Counted from the stretch's first letter, positions 35,230 to 49,839 are shown. The stretch: DNA of 64,000 nucleotides from Monosporascus cannonballus (GCA_004154925.1 QJNS01000027.1:124001-188000); one strand, 5' to 3'. A program made the numbers and translations. Notes: generated by a model from the sequence alone, not told the origin.

Positions 35230-36150
35230 CATATATTTTTAGCTGGGTTAATTCGGATATTTGCTTCGTTTAATATCTGGAGTACTTGGGCGATTTATTT
35301 TTTATATTTTTTGAAAGTTTTGGAGTAAATAAGGATATCGTCGAGATAAACGAATATAAATTTATTCAAAAATTTTTTAACCGTAATTATGATTAGGCGT
35401 TGGAAATTGGCGGAAGTATTAGTAAATTTCATAGGTATTATTTTGTATTCGTAAAATTTATATATTATTTTGAATGTCGTTTTTTATTTTTCTTTTTTGG
35501 TTATTTTAATGCGATAATAACCGTTTTAAAAGTTAAGTATAGTAAATTATTTAATTTTGTTAACATTTTTTTAACGTATTTATAAAGGTTAAAAGATATT
35601 TATTTTTAATTATAATATTATTTAATTATTTATAATCGATTATTTTTTTAAAAACTAGATTTTTATTTTTGTTAATTTTTTGCTTTTTATTTTTGGTTTT
35701 TGGTATTATGAAAACGGGATATCCGGCAAAAGAATTAAAGGATTAAATATATTTTTTTTTAAATTAAGTTAAATATTTTTTATAAAGCTTTTAATTTATT
35801 AAGGTTTATATAGTAAATTTTATAAAATTTAAGATAATATCTTTTTTTAATAAATATTTTGTAATTTTATTGGTTATAAAATAATAATTCGTAATTTTTT
35901 TTGTCCTTAAATAATTTTTTAAATTATCGATATTTAGGTAATATTATAAAAATTTGATTTGTAATCTGGATTTTTTTAATAATATAGCAAATTTTTTGGT
36001 TGTTTTTTTTATGTAATTTATTTTCCCATAAAAATATTTGCCGCTTTTAGTTAATACGTAAATTACTGGACCTAAATTACGGTATTCCCAAAATAATATC
36101 GTATTCAGATATATCGGTAATATCCAGCGAAATCCGCTTTATATATCCTT
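35230..36150 (-). pseudogene. Reverse transcriptase region of B1
   Basis: The minus strand gives a polymerase palm in order: MKFTNTSANFQRLI (usual form PFGLTNAPATFQ), then FIFVYLDDILIYSKTF and a VLQILNEANI helix. The YLDD catalytic motif survives. Stops elsewhere close the frame. Confidence 0.8.
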
Positions 36151-37355
36151 AAATTTATACGGGGAGTTTTTCAATTTCCCGAAGAATTTATCCGTTTTCG
36201 TACGTAAATAAGTTTCTGTTTACGGTACGTAATTTGTAAAATTTTAACTTATATTTTTAAGGAATTTGATATTTTTCTGTTATTATAAAAAAAATAAAAT
36301 TTCTTTCGGTATTTAAGTTAATTATAGCCTTAAACGTTTTGCTTTTATATCGAAAGGAAATCTTTATTTAATTATATAATTTCTTTATTATTTTATATAA
36401 GGTTTTATATATTAGGGTTTTTCGATATTTTACTTTCGAAAACCTTTATTATTTTTTGATTAACGTAATTTATTTGCGAAAAGGTATTTTTATTTTCGTA
36501 TTTTCTTAGCCGCATATTTGGTATAATAATCGTCCATATATTTGTACCATTTCTTTTTTGCCTAATTAATATCCGAAAGTAATTGTTTTTTTTGGCTCGA
36601 TCTTTGGTTTAATATTTCCTAAGTTATAGAGTTAAAAAGATATATTTTCGAAAAAAGTATTCCCATATTTAGGAGTTTATGTTAAATATAAAGTATCGGG
36701 GCGTAACATAAGTATCCTTACGATATGGCTTTTTGACTTTATTTTAAGTTAAAATATAAGTAATAAAATTTGGGGTATTTTGGTTATCGGGGGGTTTTTA
36801 TATATTTATATTCGTTATCAGGTTCGGTAAATATTTCTTTGTTTTATTTAGGCTAAAAATCATTATTTTCCTTAGCTTTAAAATAAACGAAATAATTGTT
36901 TTAATAACAAACGGTAAAATGTAATAAGTTATAAAGGTTTACCGATAATGTTTTTTAATAACTGGTGCATTTTGGGAGCTTATAAAGCCTTAAGGATAAT
37001 TATCTATAGTTATTGATATCTGGTCGAAATTAACCGTTTATATCGTATATCTTATAGCTTTATATATTAAGATAATAAAGGTATTTTAGCTTTATAATTA
37101 TTTTGGAAGCCGTTTGTTCTAAGTGGTATTTGTAAATTTTAACTTTAAAATCCTGGTAAATTAGATAATTTTCGCATTTTGAGATATCGTTCTGGATTTA
37201 AATGGTTATAGTAATAATAAATTCTGGCTGGGAGGAAGTTAAGCTAATTTTTTTTTCCTTTTTTTTTGCTTTATTGTCGGTTTTTTGTTCGGTTATTCTA
37301 ACTTTTTTCTGGGATTAAAAAAATTTTTTTTAGGGTTCCTTTTGGCGGGAAAGTA

Positions 37356-37397
37356 ATATTTATTTTTAAAATATCCTTTTTTGCCATAATTAAAATA
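37356..37397 (-). pseudogene. Gag zinc knuckle of B1 with all four ligands changed to Tyr
   Basis: The minus strand reads YFNYGKKGYFKNKY, exactly the CxxCxxxxHxxxxC spacing with each Cys and the His replaced by Tyr. TGC/TGT to TAC/TAT and CAT/CAC to TAT/TAC are all RIP-type transitions. Confidence 0.75.
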
Positions 37398-38132
37398 TTT
37401 TATTTTGAATTTGTTTTTCTTAGATTTTTTCGAAACAGAATTCGCTTTTTTTTAAGCCTTGCCTTTATTTTTTTTAATTCGGTTATTAGAACTCTTATTA
37501 GTATTTTGTTTGCCGGTTCCCTTTTTTTCGAGGTACCGATTAAAAATGCGACGGTCGGCAATAATTACTTTATCGGTATATTTTATAAAAAATCTTATCT
37601 TAAGTTTTATATATATTTCGTTTTTAACTTAAGGCTTTAAGCCGTTAAAATAAAAATAAAATACTATATTTTTAGCAAATTAAAAATAATTATCAAACGG
37701 TTAAATTTAATTGTATATTTGGATATTAATTTGGTTTGGCGAAAAAGATAAAATTATTTAACTGCATATTGTTTTTAATTTGGGTTTCTAAATAATATTT
37801 GTATTTTTTTTTCGAAATATTTATATTTATTAAAAATATAATTAATTATATCCGAAAATTCGTTAAGATAATTTTATAAATAATCCTTTATAATGGGTTT
37901 AGACCATAAAAGAATTTTCCCGGTAAATAACTAAAAGATAACCATTATTTTTTGATAATTTTCCGTTAAAAAATTTTCATAAAATTTAAAGTAAAATTTA
38001 GTTTATACCAGAAATCCTTTTATATTTATAAATCCATCATAAGGTTTAAGGGGAGTTAATTTATAACCTTTAATATCTGGTATTCCCTGGTAACTAAAAG
38101 GTGAAATAATTTTTTTACGGGTTTAATTCGCG

Positions 38133-38375
38133 TTAAATAATAATAAAGTTAAAACTTTTTTTAGTATTTGTTCCGAAAATGGTCGAAATCCACTTCCTTA
38201 ATTTCGTCCTTTGGCGGAACCGAACTAAGGGAAAACCGGCTTTTTTCCTTTGGCAAGCTAAATATTTTTTTTCTTTTAAGCTTTTAATTTCTCGTATTAA
38301 AAGGTCTAATCTTTTTTTCATAATAAGTTTTTTTTTTCCCTTTAAAACTTTAGCTCTATATTTTTCCTTAACCAC
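38133..38375 (-). pseudogene. Gag N-terminal remnant of B1
   Basis: An 80-codon open frame rich in Lys/Arg/Glu (KSLKEKKYLACQRKKAGF, helix-prone) lies at the start of the coding region, about 320 bp inside the 5' LTR. The position and a charged coiled-coil composition fit a gypsy gag N-terminus. It is open only because this stretch has few Gln codons. Confidence 0.45.
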
Positions 38376-38694
38376 CTTTTTTTTAATTCCTTTTTCTGGA
38401 CCTTAATAATATCCTTAGGGGCCGGGGTAAATTGCTATTTGGGTTACGAAAATAATTTTCCTTAAGATTGAATAATAAGGGGTATCATATTATTAATTAA
38501 TTAAAGAACTTTTTCGATAAAGGGTAAATTATTTAATCTAATTATTGATCCTTTATTGATTAATAACGGAAATCAGGTATATTATTTATTTTTTAAATAT
38601 CGTTTTATAATATTATTTTTATTAAGTTTAGGAAAACTTATACTTAATTAGGCCTTAAATTATTTGTCGGCTATTAATTAAGAAATTATTAAAA

Positions 38695-39113
38695 TATAAC
38701 GAACTTATTATATATCTACCTGGAAATATAAATAATATCCAAAATAAGATCTTGATTTATAAGTAATAATAAGGCAAAAAATAATTTAATAATTTATTCG
38801 TTAAAAAAGTTTAAAAACTTTTCCTTTAATTAAAAAACGATATAATTACCTTTGATTAAAAGCTTAGATTAATAATTAAGGAACGAAATTAAGTAAATGC
38901 TATTTATATAAGAAATTGATTTATTATATATCCCCATTCCTTAAAGTAAGTATATCATGGATTTATGTGATCTAAGTAATCTAATTAATCCATTAGATTA
39001 CCTAGATCACTTTGCCTGGGCCAAGAACTTCCCTCCGGAGTTCAGCCGTGGTGGTCCCACGCTAGGCCTTAAAGGTTGGCCTTCTTAAGACAGGAACCCC
39101 TGTTCCTGTAACA
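38695..39113 (-). repeat. 5' LTR of B1
   Basis: The right two-thirds (38990-39113) is nearly free of RIP, ending GGAACCCCTGTTCCTGTAACA. The left part is AT-shifted (TATAACGAAC). Confidence 0.92.
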
Positions 39114-39118
39114 ACCTA

Positions 39119-42100
39119 TAACGAAATTGAAATATACGCATATCGAAAATACCAAAAAGACAAGCTATAAAAATAAATATAACCTTAAATATAACCTGTA
39201 AAATATTTATTTTTGGGTTTCAAAAATGAGGTATATACGATTTTAAATTAATTACAAATTACAAAATCAAATTATCATTAAAGATTAAATATTATTATTA
39301 TATTATTAACGAAATCCAAAACCGTTTTTACGAAAGGAAATAAATGTGATAAAAGCGAGGATTTTTATGTTCAAATGTTCTACTTTTGAGAACTAATGTA
39401 AGTGCGCTAGAGTTAAACTCCGGCCAAAGATATCTTAGACTTTTAAATGAAATCTAGATAATTATATAATCTAGACCAGATTATGTAAATTATATATATT
39501 TATAACATACATACGAAAAAATAAAAATATATGTAAAAAAAACAGGTATTTATATAATTAATGCTTTTTTAACTTTTTAATGAATTATTATTAAATTTTA
39601 TAACCCAATATAACTGTGTTTTATTAAAGAGAGATTTGGGAAATTTGTGTAGTAAAAAAATTACATTATTTTTAATTTTAATTTTATTTATTTATTATAA
39701 CTCTTTTCAATTATTACTTATAATCTCAAATGAATATATAATAAGTTCTTTACATCTTCACAATTCTTTAATTTATAATTAAATTATACATTATTACTTA
39801 AAAAACGCATAAATTATTTAACCTTTTATATAAATAATAATAAAGCATAATGTTCAAAAATATATAGCAAATTCGATTTCCATTATTGAATAAGAAAAGA
39901 TTAATAACCAGATTAAATCAGTTATTACTGTTCAAACAAGTTTTATAATTAATTAATAAAATAATACAGTTTATTACGTAATTGCCGAAAATTCTTACTT
40001 TTTTTAGCAATAGCTTACGGGCAAAAAAAATTATAAACGTCCAAAAATCGGAAATAAAAAAAATACCAAGATAGAAGTCAAAAGTTTAGAAAAAAACTTA
40101 CAATTGAAAAAAAACTAAGTTTCGTAATTTAATAAATTATACACTTAAAAATGAAAAATATTAAACTTATCTGCTAATAACAACAAAAGGCTTTTATTTT
40201 TCTACGATTCGATGCAAACCAATGACGAGGAAAACAATTCCAACTTTAAGTTACCATAGGATATCAAACATTAAGAGCTATAAACCAACTTCTCCTAAGC
40301 CTTATAGTAGATTTACCGATATAAAAAGGTTTCTAGTTCAAGCTAAACTTTATCTTAAACTTTACGAAAGCTTTATAATGGCAGATTATTAAAAAATAAT
40401 GGGCATTTTAAAATTACTGGCCGGAAAAGCTTTTTTATAATTCGAGCCTATTATAAAAGATTATCTGAAAAAATATCTCCAAATTCTTTTCAAAAGAAAT
40501 AATTATATTATAGCACGTTTATATATTTTGAAAAGAATTAAAACTTTATAGAGAAATCTAAAAGAAAATATTAAACTATTAAATAATTCTATATTTTGAG
40601 CTTATATAAATTAACTTTTAGATACGCGGCCTAATTTAATGCTTTAGCAATTATTTTCAATTTGCTAAAAAATACTTTATTTTACCTTTAATTCAAACGT
40701 CTAATAATTTAAATTAAAAAGAATTAGATATAAAATCTTAAATTCAATATTTACAAAATATACTAATAAAGGTTTTATCGGTAACCGTGATTTTCTTAAT
40801 TGGTATTTTAAAAAAAGAATAAATGAACAAAATCATAATAGAGATTTGAGTAATTAGCAATAGAAGATATTTCAATAACGAATATGATCTTTTCGTTAAA
40901 AGAAATTACAAAAAGAGTATTGTTAAAGCTTCTAAAAGCCGAAACGGATGAATAAAAAGTCAACAATAGGGCCGAAAAAAAGGTTTAATACGGTTTTTAT
41001 GTAATTGAAATCTATTATCGTGATAATTATTTAAATTGAATACAATATTCTAAGGCTTCAATATTAAGTTGTTTATTAAAATTTATAAATACAGTTCAGA
41101 TTAAACGTCATTAAGAATAATAATTAAGCTAAAATATCTTTGTGATGTCTAAAAACCAAAATAAAAATATAAAATTAAAATAAACAATTTAGGTCAAATA
41201 ATAATAATTATAAATGATTATTGCTGAAACTTTAAACAGATGTTAAATATAGGATATATATTTGAAAAGCTTAAACAAATCTAATACTTTTTTATATTTG
41301 AATATATTTCTTTAACAATTATTTACTTTCTTTAAAGCCAAAATGTAATAATAATTATTCCAACCGAAAGAGAAAAGGCATTTTTCGAATTTAACTATAA
41401 ATTCAAGCATGTAGAAATTTTACGAAAAAAATATTTATATTATATGTTTTATATTCCAATCTGAAACAAGTTTTAAAAGTTATACAGAAAGGATATGTAT
41501 ATTATATTTCAATAATTTACATCTTATACGAACCACTAAATATAGAAATAAGGTTTTCGAAAATTCATATTTTATATTTTATATTGCGGAAACATTCAAA
41601 CAAAAAATAGTCGAAAAAAATAAATATGTTAGGGTCTCAATTCGACAAAGAGAAATAACATAAATATATAGACCCCTATTATACTAAGTACTGGGTTAGA
41701 AATGTTCGAAAATAAAAAGCGTTTTTTATAATTAACTTATACTAAGTAAAAAACAGTAAAAGCCTTTTAAATTAATGTATCGAAAAGTCCAAACCTGTAA
41801 AACTTTATAGAAAAAATCAAAAACATGTAAGTAAATTAAGCATTGTATTTTATATAAAGAAAAGATTTGCGAAGTTATAATAAATTTAAAAAATACAAAG
41901 TAATTTTATTTGTCTATAATAACAGAAAAATACTAAACTTTTTGATGCTTAGAATTAAAGTGGTATAAATTACAAATAATAAAAGGAAACTTATAGAAAT
42001 TGCAAAATATAAAGGTATTGAAAAAGAGAGAGAAATTTCTAACATAAATTTAAAAATATTAAACACAATTTCTATTAAATTTTACAAACAGATTAAGATT

Positions 42101-45100
42101 TATTATTATTATAAAAACACGATACATTAGGTTTATTACTTTATATAGTTAGTAAAAAAAAATCAGAATTTGTGATGGAATATGGAAATCGTAAAAGAAG
42201 AAGATTATCGCAAAATATAGTACATAATTCAAAATGTCGAACGTTCGAACCAATTTATAATTATTTTTATAAAATACCAAAATCTCACTTAATTAATTAA
42301 GGACAAAAAGAATTATTTATTGTTCAATATAGTAACTAGAATTATGAAATACATATTAAAAAGAATTTACTGTAAAATTTACAAAATTTATTATATAAAT
42401 TGTATAAAGAAAGGCATATAAAAGCATACGAAACCTCACCTGAAGAAAGGATGTATTTAACTTTTTTATTTTCCAGTCAGATATTCCGTTTTTATAGTTT
42501 GAAACTTAAAAGATAATAAATAAAAGTTTGACGAAAATAAAAATTTCCATTCTTGAAAAATAATCTATTATAAATAATTAAACAATATTACAGTTAAAAC
42601 CGGATATTTTTTAAACTTTATAAATATATTAAAAGAAATGCCACTACCGCCAAAAAACGTAATGTTTTTGATTTACAGAATATTTATTACCCCATTCGAG
42701 AACCTAAATAAAAACGAAAATTCATATTTAAAAAGATATACAGGTTGTACGAACAGCGAATAATATTTATTAAATTTATTAATATTTTCGCTAGTTTTTC
42801 ACATTTAGTTATATTTATGCTCAAATAAGATTAAGATAAATTTATATTTGTGTCCTTGAATAACTTTTATATTCATTTCGAAATTTTAAAAGAATAGCTA
42901 AAATATATAACTTAAGTATTTAAAACTTTCAATAACGCAATAGTCGAATACACGCTGTCAAAAGCGCAAAATATATATTAAAACTATATTCTTTAGGATA
43001 TATATTTATTTAATTAAGATTTATATTTATGATTTTATTTTAAAAAGAATTAAGAATTCACCTATTGCCGATACAACCAACCTTTCAAATATCCGCAAAT
43101 CTTAAGATTTGCGCGTTATATATGTAACTTAATTAAGAGATATCTTCATATTAACCTATCAAGGAAATATATTACAAAGAAACATATAAAAAAGAAATTC
43201 GAAATAATTTCAAAAAATAGAAGATTTTATAAATATTTAAAAACAAAATTAGTATAAAGTTAATAATAAAAAATTAAATACCTATAAATAATATCCGTAA
43301 AAACCGATATTTTGGTTTACGCTATAAATATAATGCGAAAATAGCCAAATGTTAATAAAAAACCGAATCTAGTAATATCTTATTTCAATGTTATACGTAA
43401 TTCAAAGCTTTTATTCCCGATATATAATACGAAATTATGAATAAATATTAATATCTTTTAAAAATGATATCTTTAATAGAATTCAGAAACTTTTGAGTAT
43501 TTATTTCAATTACAAAAGCCTTATTCGCTTTAGAAAAAGATAAGATGTAAAGAACCCATAAAACCTTTAAATATCATTTCTATTAAGATTTAAGTTTAAA
43601 TTATCTTTTATTAAACAATATTTACATTAATATTTTAAATTCCTAAAAGATTTTAAAATCTAAGATTCTATTAAAGGACATAAATATTATAGCAGAATAT
43701 GTAATTCTAGGGGTGTGTAAAATACTTAGTGGAAAAGAGTTATCAAAGATTTTGATGAGGCTATTATAGAATTTATAAAATTATTCAACTTTTATAAAAA
43801 TTAATTTTTAAATATTTATCGGAATTTTACAAAATGAAATAAAAATGAGAATATTTATAACAAAACAATTACAATTCTTTATAAATATTGTGAATTATTA
43901 TATATTTTTTAATATTATAAAATAATCATAATATATTATTCTTTAAATCTTTTCTAATAATTGTTTTTCAAAAATTCCCTTTAACGAAATGAAAAACGAA
44001 AAAGCTTATATATTCGTTTAGAGATTTATTAAATATATCTATTTTATACATTTTTACTACAAAAGAGTAACCACAAAATGAATAAGTGCCGCGTTTATAT
44101 GATATTCTTTCGATATATATAGAATATTGAAATAAATCGTTCGTAATCAAAATAGATTCTTTATTTTCATATTTCGCATGCATTGTTTCATTATGTAAAT
44201 TCCTATTAAGATTGAATATTTAATAACCTATTATGTATATACATATAATTCAATTGAGATATAAACCATAGTTTGGAATTATAATTTCGAAATTAGGGTA
44301 GTTATTCTTATCATCATGAGGTAAATTTTTTATTCGTGGTAGAAAATGAATATATTATATTTAAAAATAAAACTATACCTGTATCTGTTTATATATTTAA
44401 ATACGGATATAAAATAGAAATAAGGCGATCCGATTAACGGCTTTATAAATTTCTAAAAGTTATTAAAAAAATTGTACAAATAAAAATTAATGTAACGAAA
44501 ATGAAGATAATATAAACAAAATTGCGAATGAAATTATAATTTTTTAAAAAACACATAACTAAATATTATAATCAGAAAGGAATGAAGAAATTACAGTTTC
44601 TACACAACACAAGGTTTATTATTACAGTAAACAGAAAATGTTATATTAAATATTTCATAATTCAAAACTAAAAAACTTAAACGATAAGGTTAATTATAAG
44701 AAAGTTCTTCTGTTTAAAATTAACGAGATAATTTCTAAAATTAATAAATAATCATAAACTTTCCAAACCATACGAATATAGCTTATATTCTGGTGTTTTT
44801 ATTTCAACCAGCATTTAAAAACGATTTCCAAATATAGAATTTGGAATTCGAAAAGCATTTTAAGGAATAAGAAATCGAAAAAGTATTCGATTTTAAGATG
44901 GTTAAAAATTAAATCAAGTATTTTATTAAATAAAAGAATTAAATACCCGAAGAAAATACATAGAAACAGCTTTATCATTTAACGAATAAGATAAACTTAA
45001 TTAAGACCTCTTACTACAAAATTCTTGACGGACTGTTTTTAATAGAGCTAAGGTCGCATACGATAAAGATCTCTCGTTTAAGTAAATATTTACGGCGTTC

Positions 45101-46880
45101 CAGTCGAAAAAACAAATACATTTATTAGCTCGTTTATATCGGACGCAAACTAAGTTTATTTCTTATTCACCCGTTTTTTTTTTCTTTTTACCCATTTCCT
45201 TTTCTTTCAGAAATTTAATTCCAAATTTTTTTTTAATATTTTAAAATTCATTTCTTAAAAAGGCTTTATTTAAATTATAAGCGCTTTAGTCGATTAATAA
45301 ATTCTTTTGTTTTTGTTTACGCCGCCTTTTAATGCGCCAAATATTCGTTTTTAAATTTGAGGTATTTTTTTAGTAAACGCTTTCACGTTTTCATGCGTTT
45401 TTCAGAAGGTTTATAATTAAAACGTTATGAGAAAAGCGTTCGCGACGCATATAATAATTGTAATTTAGGTATTTTAAAACATAAGAATAATGAGGTTCGC
45501 TTAAAAAATATGATTAAAGTAATTAAATACTTTGGTACCGAATTCTTTAATCGAATTAGTTCTAGTATTTCGGGAATCGCGTTAATTTAGGAGAAGCTTC
45601 TTTTTCTAAATGTGGCCCGATATGTTAAAATCAGTTAGAGAACTTGAATTACTCATTTTTGAGAAGTTATTTACGTTTTTATTTTTAAGATAAAGATTTT
45701 TAAAAAGGGAGAATATTATTATAAGAATCTAGGTTTTTTGTTTTTAAAAGATTTATCTTTAAAGCTTAACGTAAGTGCGTTACGGCTAAATTTCGGCTAA
45801 AGGAGCTTTGGGTTTTTAAAATTAATCAAAGTAATTAAGCTAATCAGGATAAGATTATATATATTTTACAAATTTACGATATATCTAATTAAAGATGAAA
45901 TAATATTTAAAAACCCGATTTTATATAAAATAATACTTTTTTTTTCTTTTTTATTTATTAATATAAGCTTATAACGAAAAGGAGCCGCTTCTGACTACAG
46001 AAAAGGTTCGCACATACTTTCAACCAATAAACCATTGAATTATTTCTCGTTTCATAGTTATCTGTAAATTAAAATATTTTTCGAATGTTGTTTATATCTT
46101 TAGATAGATGTATAATACGTTATTTATATTAAAAATACCTCATTCGATTTTCGAACTACATAAATTCTTCTTAAAATTAAAAAAGATTACGAATAAAAAA
46201 TAATTTTTAAAACGAAATACGAATTATATGAATATTTTAGAAATAAAGCTCACGAACGTGTCAACAGCTTTTTAAGGAATAATTAACCACATGCTACGAA
46301 AATATCTTGATATTTTTATTATATATTAATTTGAGAATATTTTTATATATTTAGAAATGGGAGAGAAACACGCTAAATACGTTTATAATATTCTATAAAT
46401 TCCATAAAACATGAATATTTGAGTTAAGTCAGAAAAGAAATAAATTTTATATACAAAAGATAAAATATCTCGGATACGTTATTACTCTAGAACAAATGAA
46501 AATAAATTTCAAATAGTCCGTACGGTTCTGAAATAAAATACGCCAATTATAATGAAGGAAACATAATATTTCCTTGGATTTATTAACTATTAACAAATAT
46601 TTATTAGAAATATTAACACAATAACCCTAGTTTTTTATTAATCTTACTAAAATAAATTTCGATCAGTACTATAAATAAAAGCAGCTTTTAAGAAGTCAAA
46701 AACACCATTACTCGAGAACAGTTCTTAATTATATAAATCTAGAATAATTTATTAAACTAAAAGCCAATATTTCAAATAATATTATAAAAGCTGTGATCGG
46801 GTATCGAGATAAATAAGGCGTAATATACCTTATTGCTTGTTAATTTTATAAGTTAAAAGGAGCCAAACTAAATGATAGCA
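39119..46880 (+). pseudogene. Layer G / unresolved Ty3-type gag-pol remnants
   Basis: Degraded + strand retroelement sequence. A gag-like stretch is readable at about 40295-40560 (FTDIKRFLVQAKLYLKLYES, then a KLLAGKAFL segment and FEPIIKDYL). A reverse transcriptase stretch lies at about 46255-46560 (an INHMLRKYLDIF segment, an IFIYLE remnant of the DDILIY box, then GEKHAKYVYNIL). RNase H continues to 46880, where element F interrupts it, and resumes at 52868. A partial B-like LTR start is visible at 39345-39480. The 41-45.7 kb part is too mutated to assign. It may represent more than one element. Confidence 0.5.
45717..46128 (+). repeat. Solo LTR of family B, heavily mutated
   Basis: Starts TATTATAAGAATC (consensus TGTTACAGGAAC) and ends with an AGATGTATAATA-like stretch then GTTATTTATA (consensus GGTTCGTTACA). 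The internal AAGCTTAACGTAAGTGCG segment matches the LTR core. No target duplication could be confirmed. Confidence 0.6.
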
Positions 46881-47070
46881 TGTTACAAGCTAGAGCTTAT
46901 AGAGCAGCTCGGGCTTACGGAGCGAGCTTCTTAGTCCGAACTTACCTATATGTATATAAGGAATAGCCATCTTGCTCGTAGCTAACGGTTTCTCCCTTTC
47001 TCTCCTTATCTTAAATATAAACCTTTATTGGGCCGTATTTCCGTTTAACTTACGTTTCGTACCCGTTATA
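46881..47070 (+). repeat. 5' LTR of F
   Basis: Runs from TGTTACAAGC to ACCCGTTATA on the + strand. Confidence 0.85.
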
Positions 47071-47173
47071 TATATTTAAGATTATAACTCATTATAACTT
47101 TTAGGAAGCTAAGTAAAAACGAAACGTTTTTTAAAAATACTATGGTTACGAATAATAAGCCAAAAAAAGTTTT

Positions 47174-47604
47174 TGTAACGAACCTATTATACATCCACCT
47201 GGAGGTATAAGCAGTATCCGAAACAGGTCTTGATTTGCAGGTAACAATAAGGAGAAAAATAATTTAATATATTCGTTAAAAAGATTTTAAGGTATTCCTT
47301 CCTTAATTAAAAAACAATATAATTACTTTTGGTTAAAAGCTTAAATTAATAACTAAGGAACGAAAAATTAAGTAAGTAATTATTTACATAGGAAACCCAA
47401 ACCTTATATATCCTTTTTATCCTTTATATCTTTTATGGTCTCTGGGGATCTGGAAAGACCATGGTATTTATCGTTTACGAATCTCCTGGTATCTCTGGAG
47501 ATTAACAGAGACCCGAGGTTTATCCGATGGAAGGTGGAGATCCCGAACGTCTCCAACTTCCTGGGCCTCCTTTGGGCCTAGTGGAGTCCCTTCTGAACGT
47601 AACA
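47174..47604 (-). repeat. Solo LTR, family B variant, TSD GTTTT
   Basis: Flanked by GTTTT at 47169-47173 and 47605-47609. The left half (TGTAACGAACC to about 47390) matches the B LTR. The right half (about 47400-47604, with CTGGGGATCTGG and CCTGGGCCTCC) does not match the other B LTRs and is GC-normal. The small minus-strand frame here is not a gene. Confidence 0.8.
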
Positions 47605-49839
47605 GTTTTATAGTGAAGTAATTACGAAATAATATAACTAACGAAACCATAGGCGGATTTACGGTATTAACTTTATCCGGAATTATTAAGAAAAACTTAT
47701 AGTATTAGTCGTTCGCAAATATTCATTAAAAATTTAATATACAATAAAAAACATTTGCTAAATTAATTTTTAATTATAACGAAATAATACGTAATTTGTT
47801 TAATTAAATAACGGAAATTAAAAAACATTTTTTTACAAGAGTAGAAAAAAAGCCTTTATAAAATAAGATTCGTTTTGCTAAAATTTTACGGTAAACCTGT
47901 TATTTAATAATACGTTCGTAAGAACGAATCGTAAAGCTATAAAATAACTTTCGTAAAACGGGAAATAAAAAATATTATGTTCTTTTTTTGCTATATTACG
48001 TACGAAAATAAAGGAAAATCGGTTTATTTCCGGTTTTTTATAATAATTTACCTAAGTGTTATAATCTTTATGTTTAGTAAAAAGTTATTACGATTTAATT
48101 ATTAATTCGAAATAAAAATATTATTAAAAAATTTCGACGTCGATAATTCTTTTTATATAAAACGATAATGGGAAAAGAAATAAGTAATATAATCCGTTAA
48201 AAAATAATTATAAGGTATAATGTAAAATAATAATAAACGGTTTTAAGATTATTTACTAAATTTTAAGTTTAAATTGGTTAAATATAAAAATATAACGTAA
48301 TTTTTAATAATTAAAATAATTTCTTTAAATACTGGAATTAATATATAATTCCGTAATGCATTAATTTTAAAAAATATGTTTTATAATAATTATAACCGTA
48401 AATACGTAAAGTAAAAAAGGTAATTAATTATATAAAGGTTTTTCTTAATTATTATATAAGTAAAAAATAACGATTTGGTATTTGGGTAAAAAAAGCGGAA
48501 TAATTAATTAATAATAATATATCGGCCAAATTTATATACCAGTTTAAATAATAAATATTTAGGGAAATATATTTATAATAGATACTATATAATTAATTAC
48601 GTTAATCTTTAAGTTTATGAATTAATAATAAAATAATCGAAAAAACCTACCCGAAAATGGCTTAAAATAAGGCTTATATAACCGGCCGTATATAAAATAA
48701 TTCTGCGATAAGGAAATAAAACTTCGAACATAAAAAAGGCAGTATTTCCGTTATACCGTTACGAATTATTCGAATTAGGAATGCCGGAAATATAAATCCG
48801 TAAAACGGTTTTGTTCGGTTAAAACGGAAGTTACGGTAATAAGTTTACGAAATGCCGTTAATAGGAATAATAATTCGGATGACGAAGATTTAAAAAAATA
48901 ACCCTTATTAAAAATTATTAATAAAAAGAATATAATAAAAAGAATATTACAAACAATTAATAATAAATTAAATAATATTTTATTATGAAATATTTTAATT
49001 AATAATATTATATATATAAATATCCTAATTAATAATAAATATATTTATTATTATATATTTAATCAGCGGTTAATCCGCCTTTGAAAATTATAACATAAAT
49101 TTAATATATTTTGTTAATTAAAGTAAACAAAAAATTACGAACTTATAATAAGCGTAATTTGAAAAATTACTTACGTTAATATAAATCTAAAAGGCCGCCT
49201 AAAATCAATTGGGAGGTACGTAATTAAAAATTTATTTTATTTTTTTTATTATAAGAAAACCTTAGATAAAATATAATAATATTATGTATTAGGAGAAGTA
49301 ATAATTTATCCGTTTTGTAAATAACGTTATTATCCTGATATTACGTAAAAAAGATAATTTAATAAAAAGCTTAAGGACCGTTTAAAAAGGAGTTATAAAA
49401 GTACAAAGAAGCCCGTTTAAAAACGGCTATAAATTTTGCGAGGATAACGTAATAAAGCTGCCGTAAGAAAAACGGAATATAATTATTCGTAATTTTTATA
49501 AAGGATACTAATACGGTTTTAAGGGTAGAGCCGTAATTAACTTTTAGAAATATAATGAAATATTTTTTAAGGAAACATAGAAATTTTAAAAGCTTTTTGA
49601 AAACCACGAAAATTTATTATTATTATTTTATTATAATAATAATTACATAACGATAAACATAAAAATAAATTTTTTAGGTTAGTGAAAAAATAATTTCATA
49701 AAGACTTTTACATAGAATATTAAGGGAGAAAATATTGGTTTTATGTGAAATATTTATAAACCTATTAAATAAAAATTGGATTTAAATTAATAACTTTTAT
49801 ATAAATGCTCCGATATTATTCGTAAAGAAATTTAACGAG

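Larger units (their letters stand above)
31929..39113 (-). mobile_element. Family B Ty3/gypsy element B1, complete, TSD ACCTA
   Basis: A 7185-bp insertion with LTRs of 419 bp each, flanked by ACCTA at 31924-31928 and 39114-39118. gag-pol is on the minus strand: charged gag N-terminus (38133-38375), zinc knuckle (37356-37397), reverse transcriptase with the YLDD motif near 35336-35352, and integrase around 33990-34200. An accessory frame sits on the opposite strand at 32490-33060. Most frames are closed by RIP-type stops. Plus-strand frames between 34 and 38.4 kb are shadows. Confidence 0.92.

Noticed and set aside
33000..38406. Plus-strand ORFs inside B1 (34347-34628, 35400-35585, 38179-38406)
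   Set aside because: They are antisense shadows of the minus-strand gag-pol, open because the RIP-shifted sequence is T-rich on this strand.
42400..43400. Possible Copia integrase / reverse transcriptase remnant
   Set aside because: Scattered resemblance only; no catalytic motif could be read with confidence.
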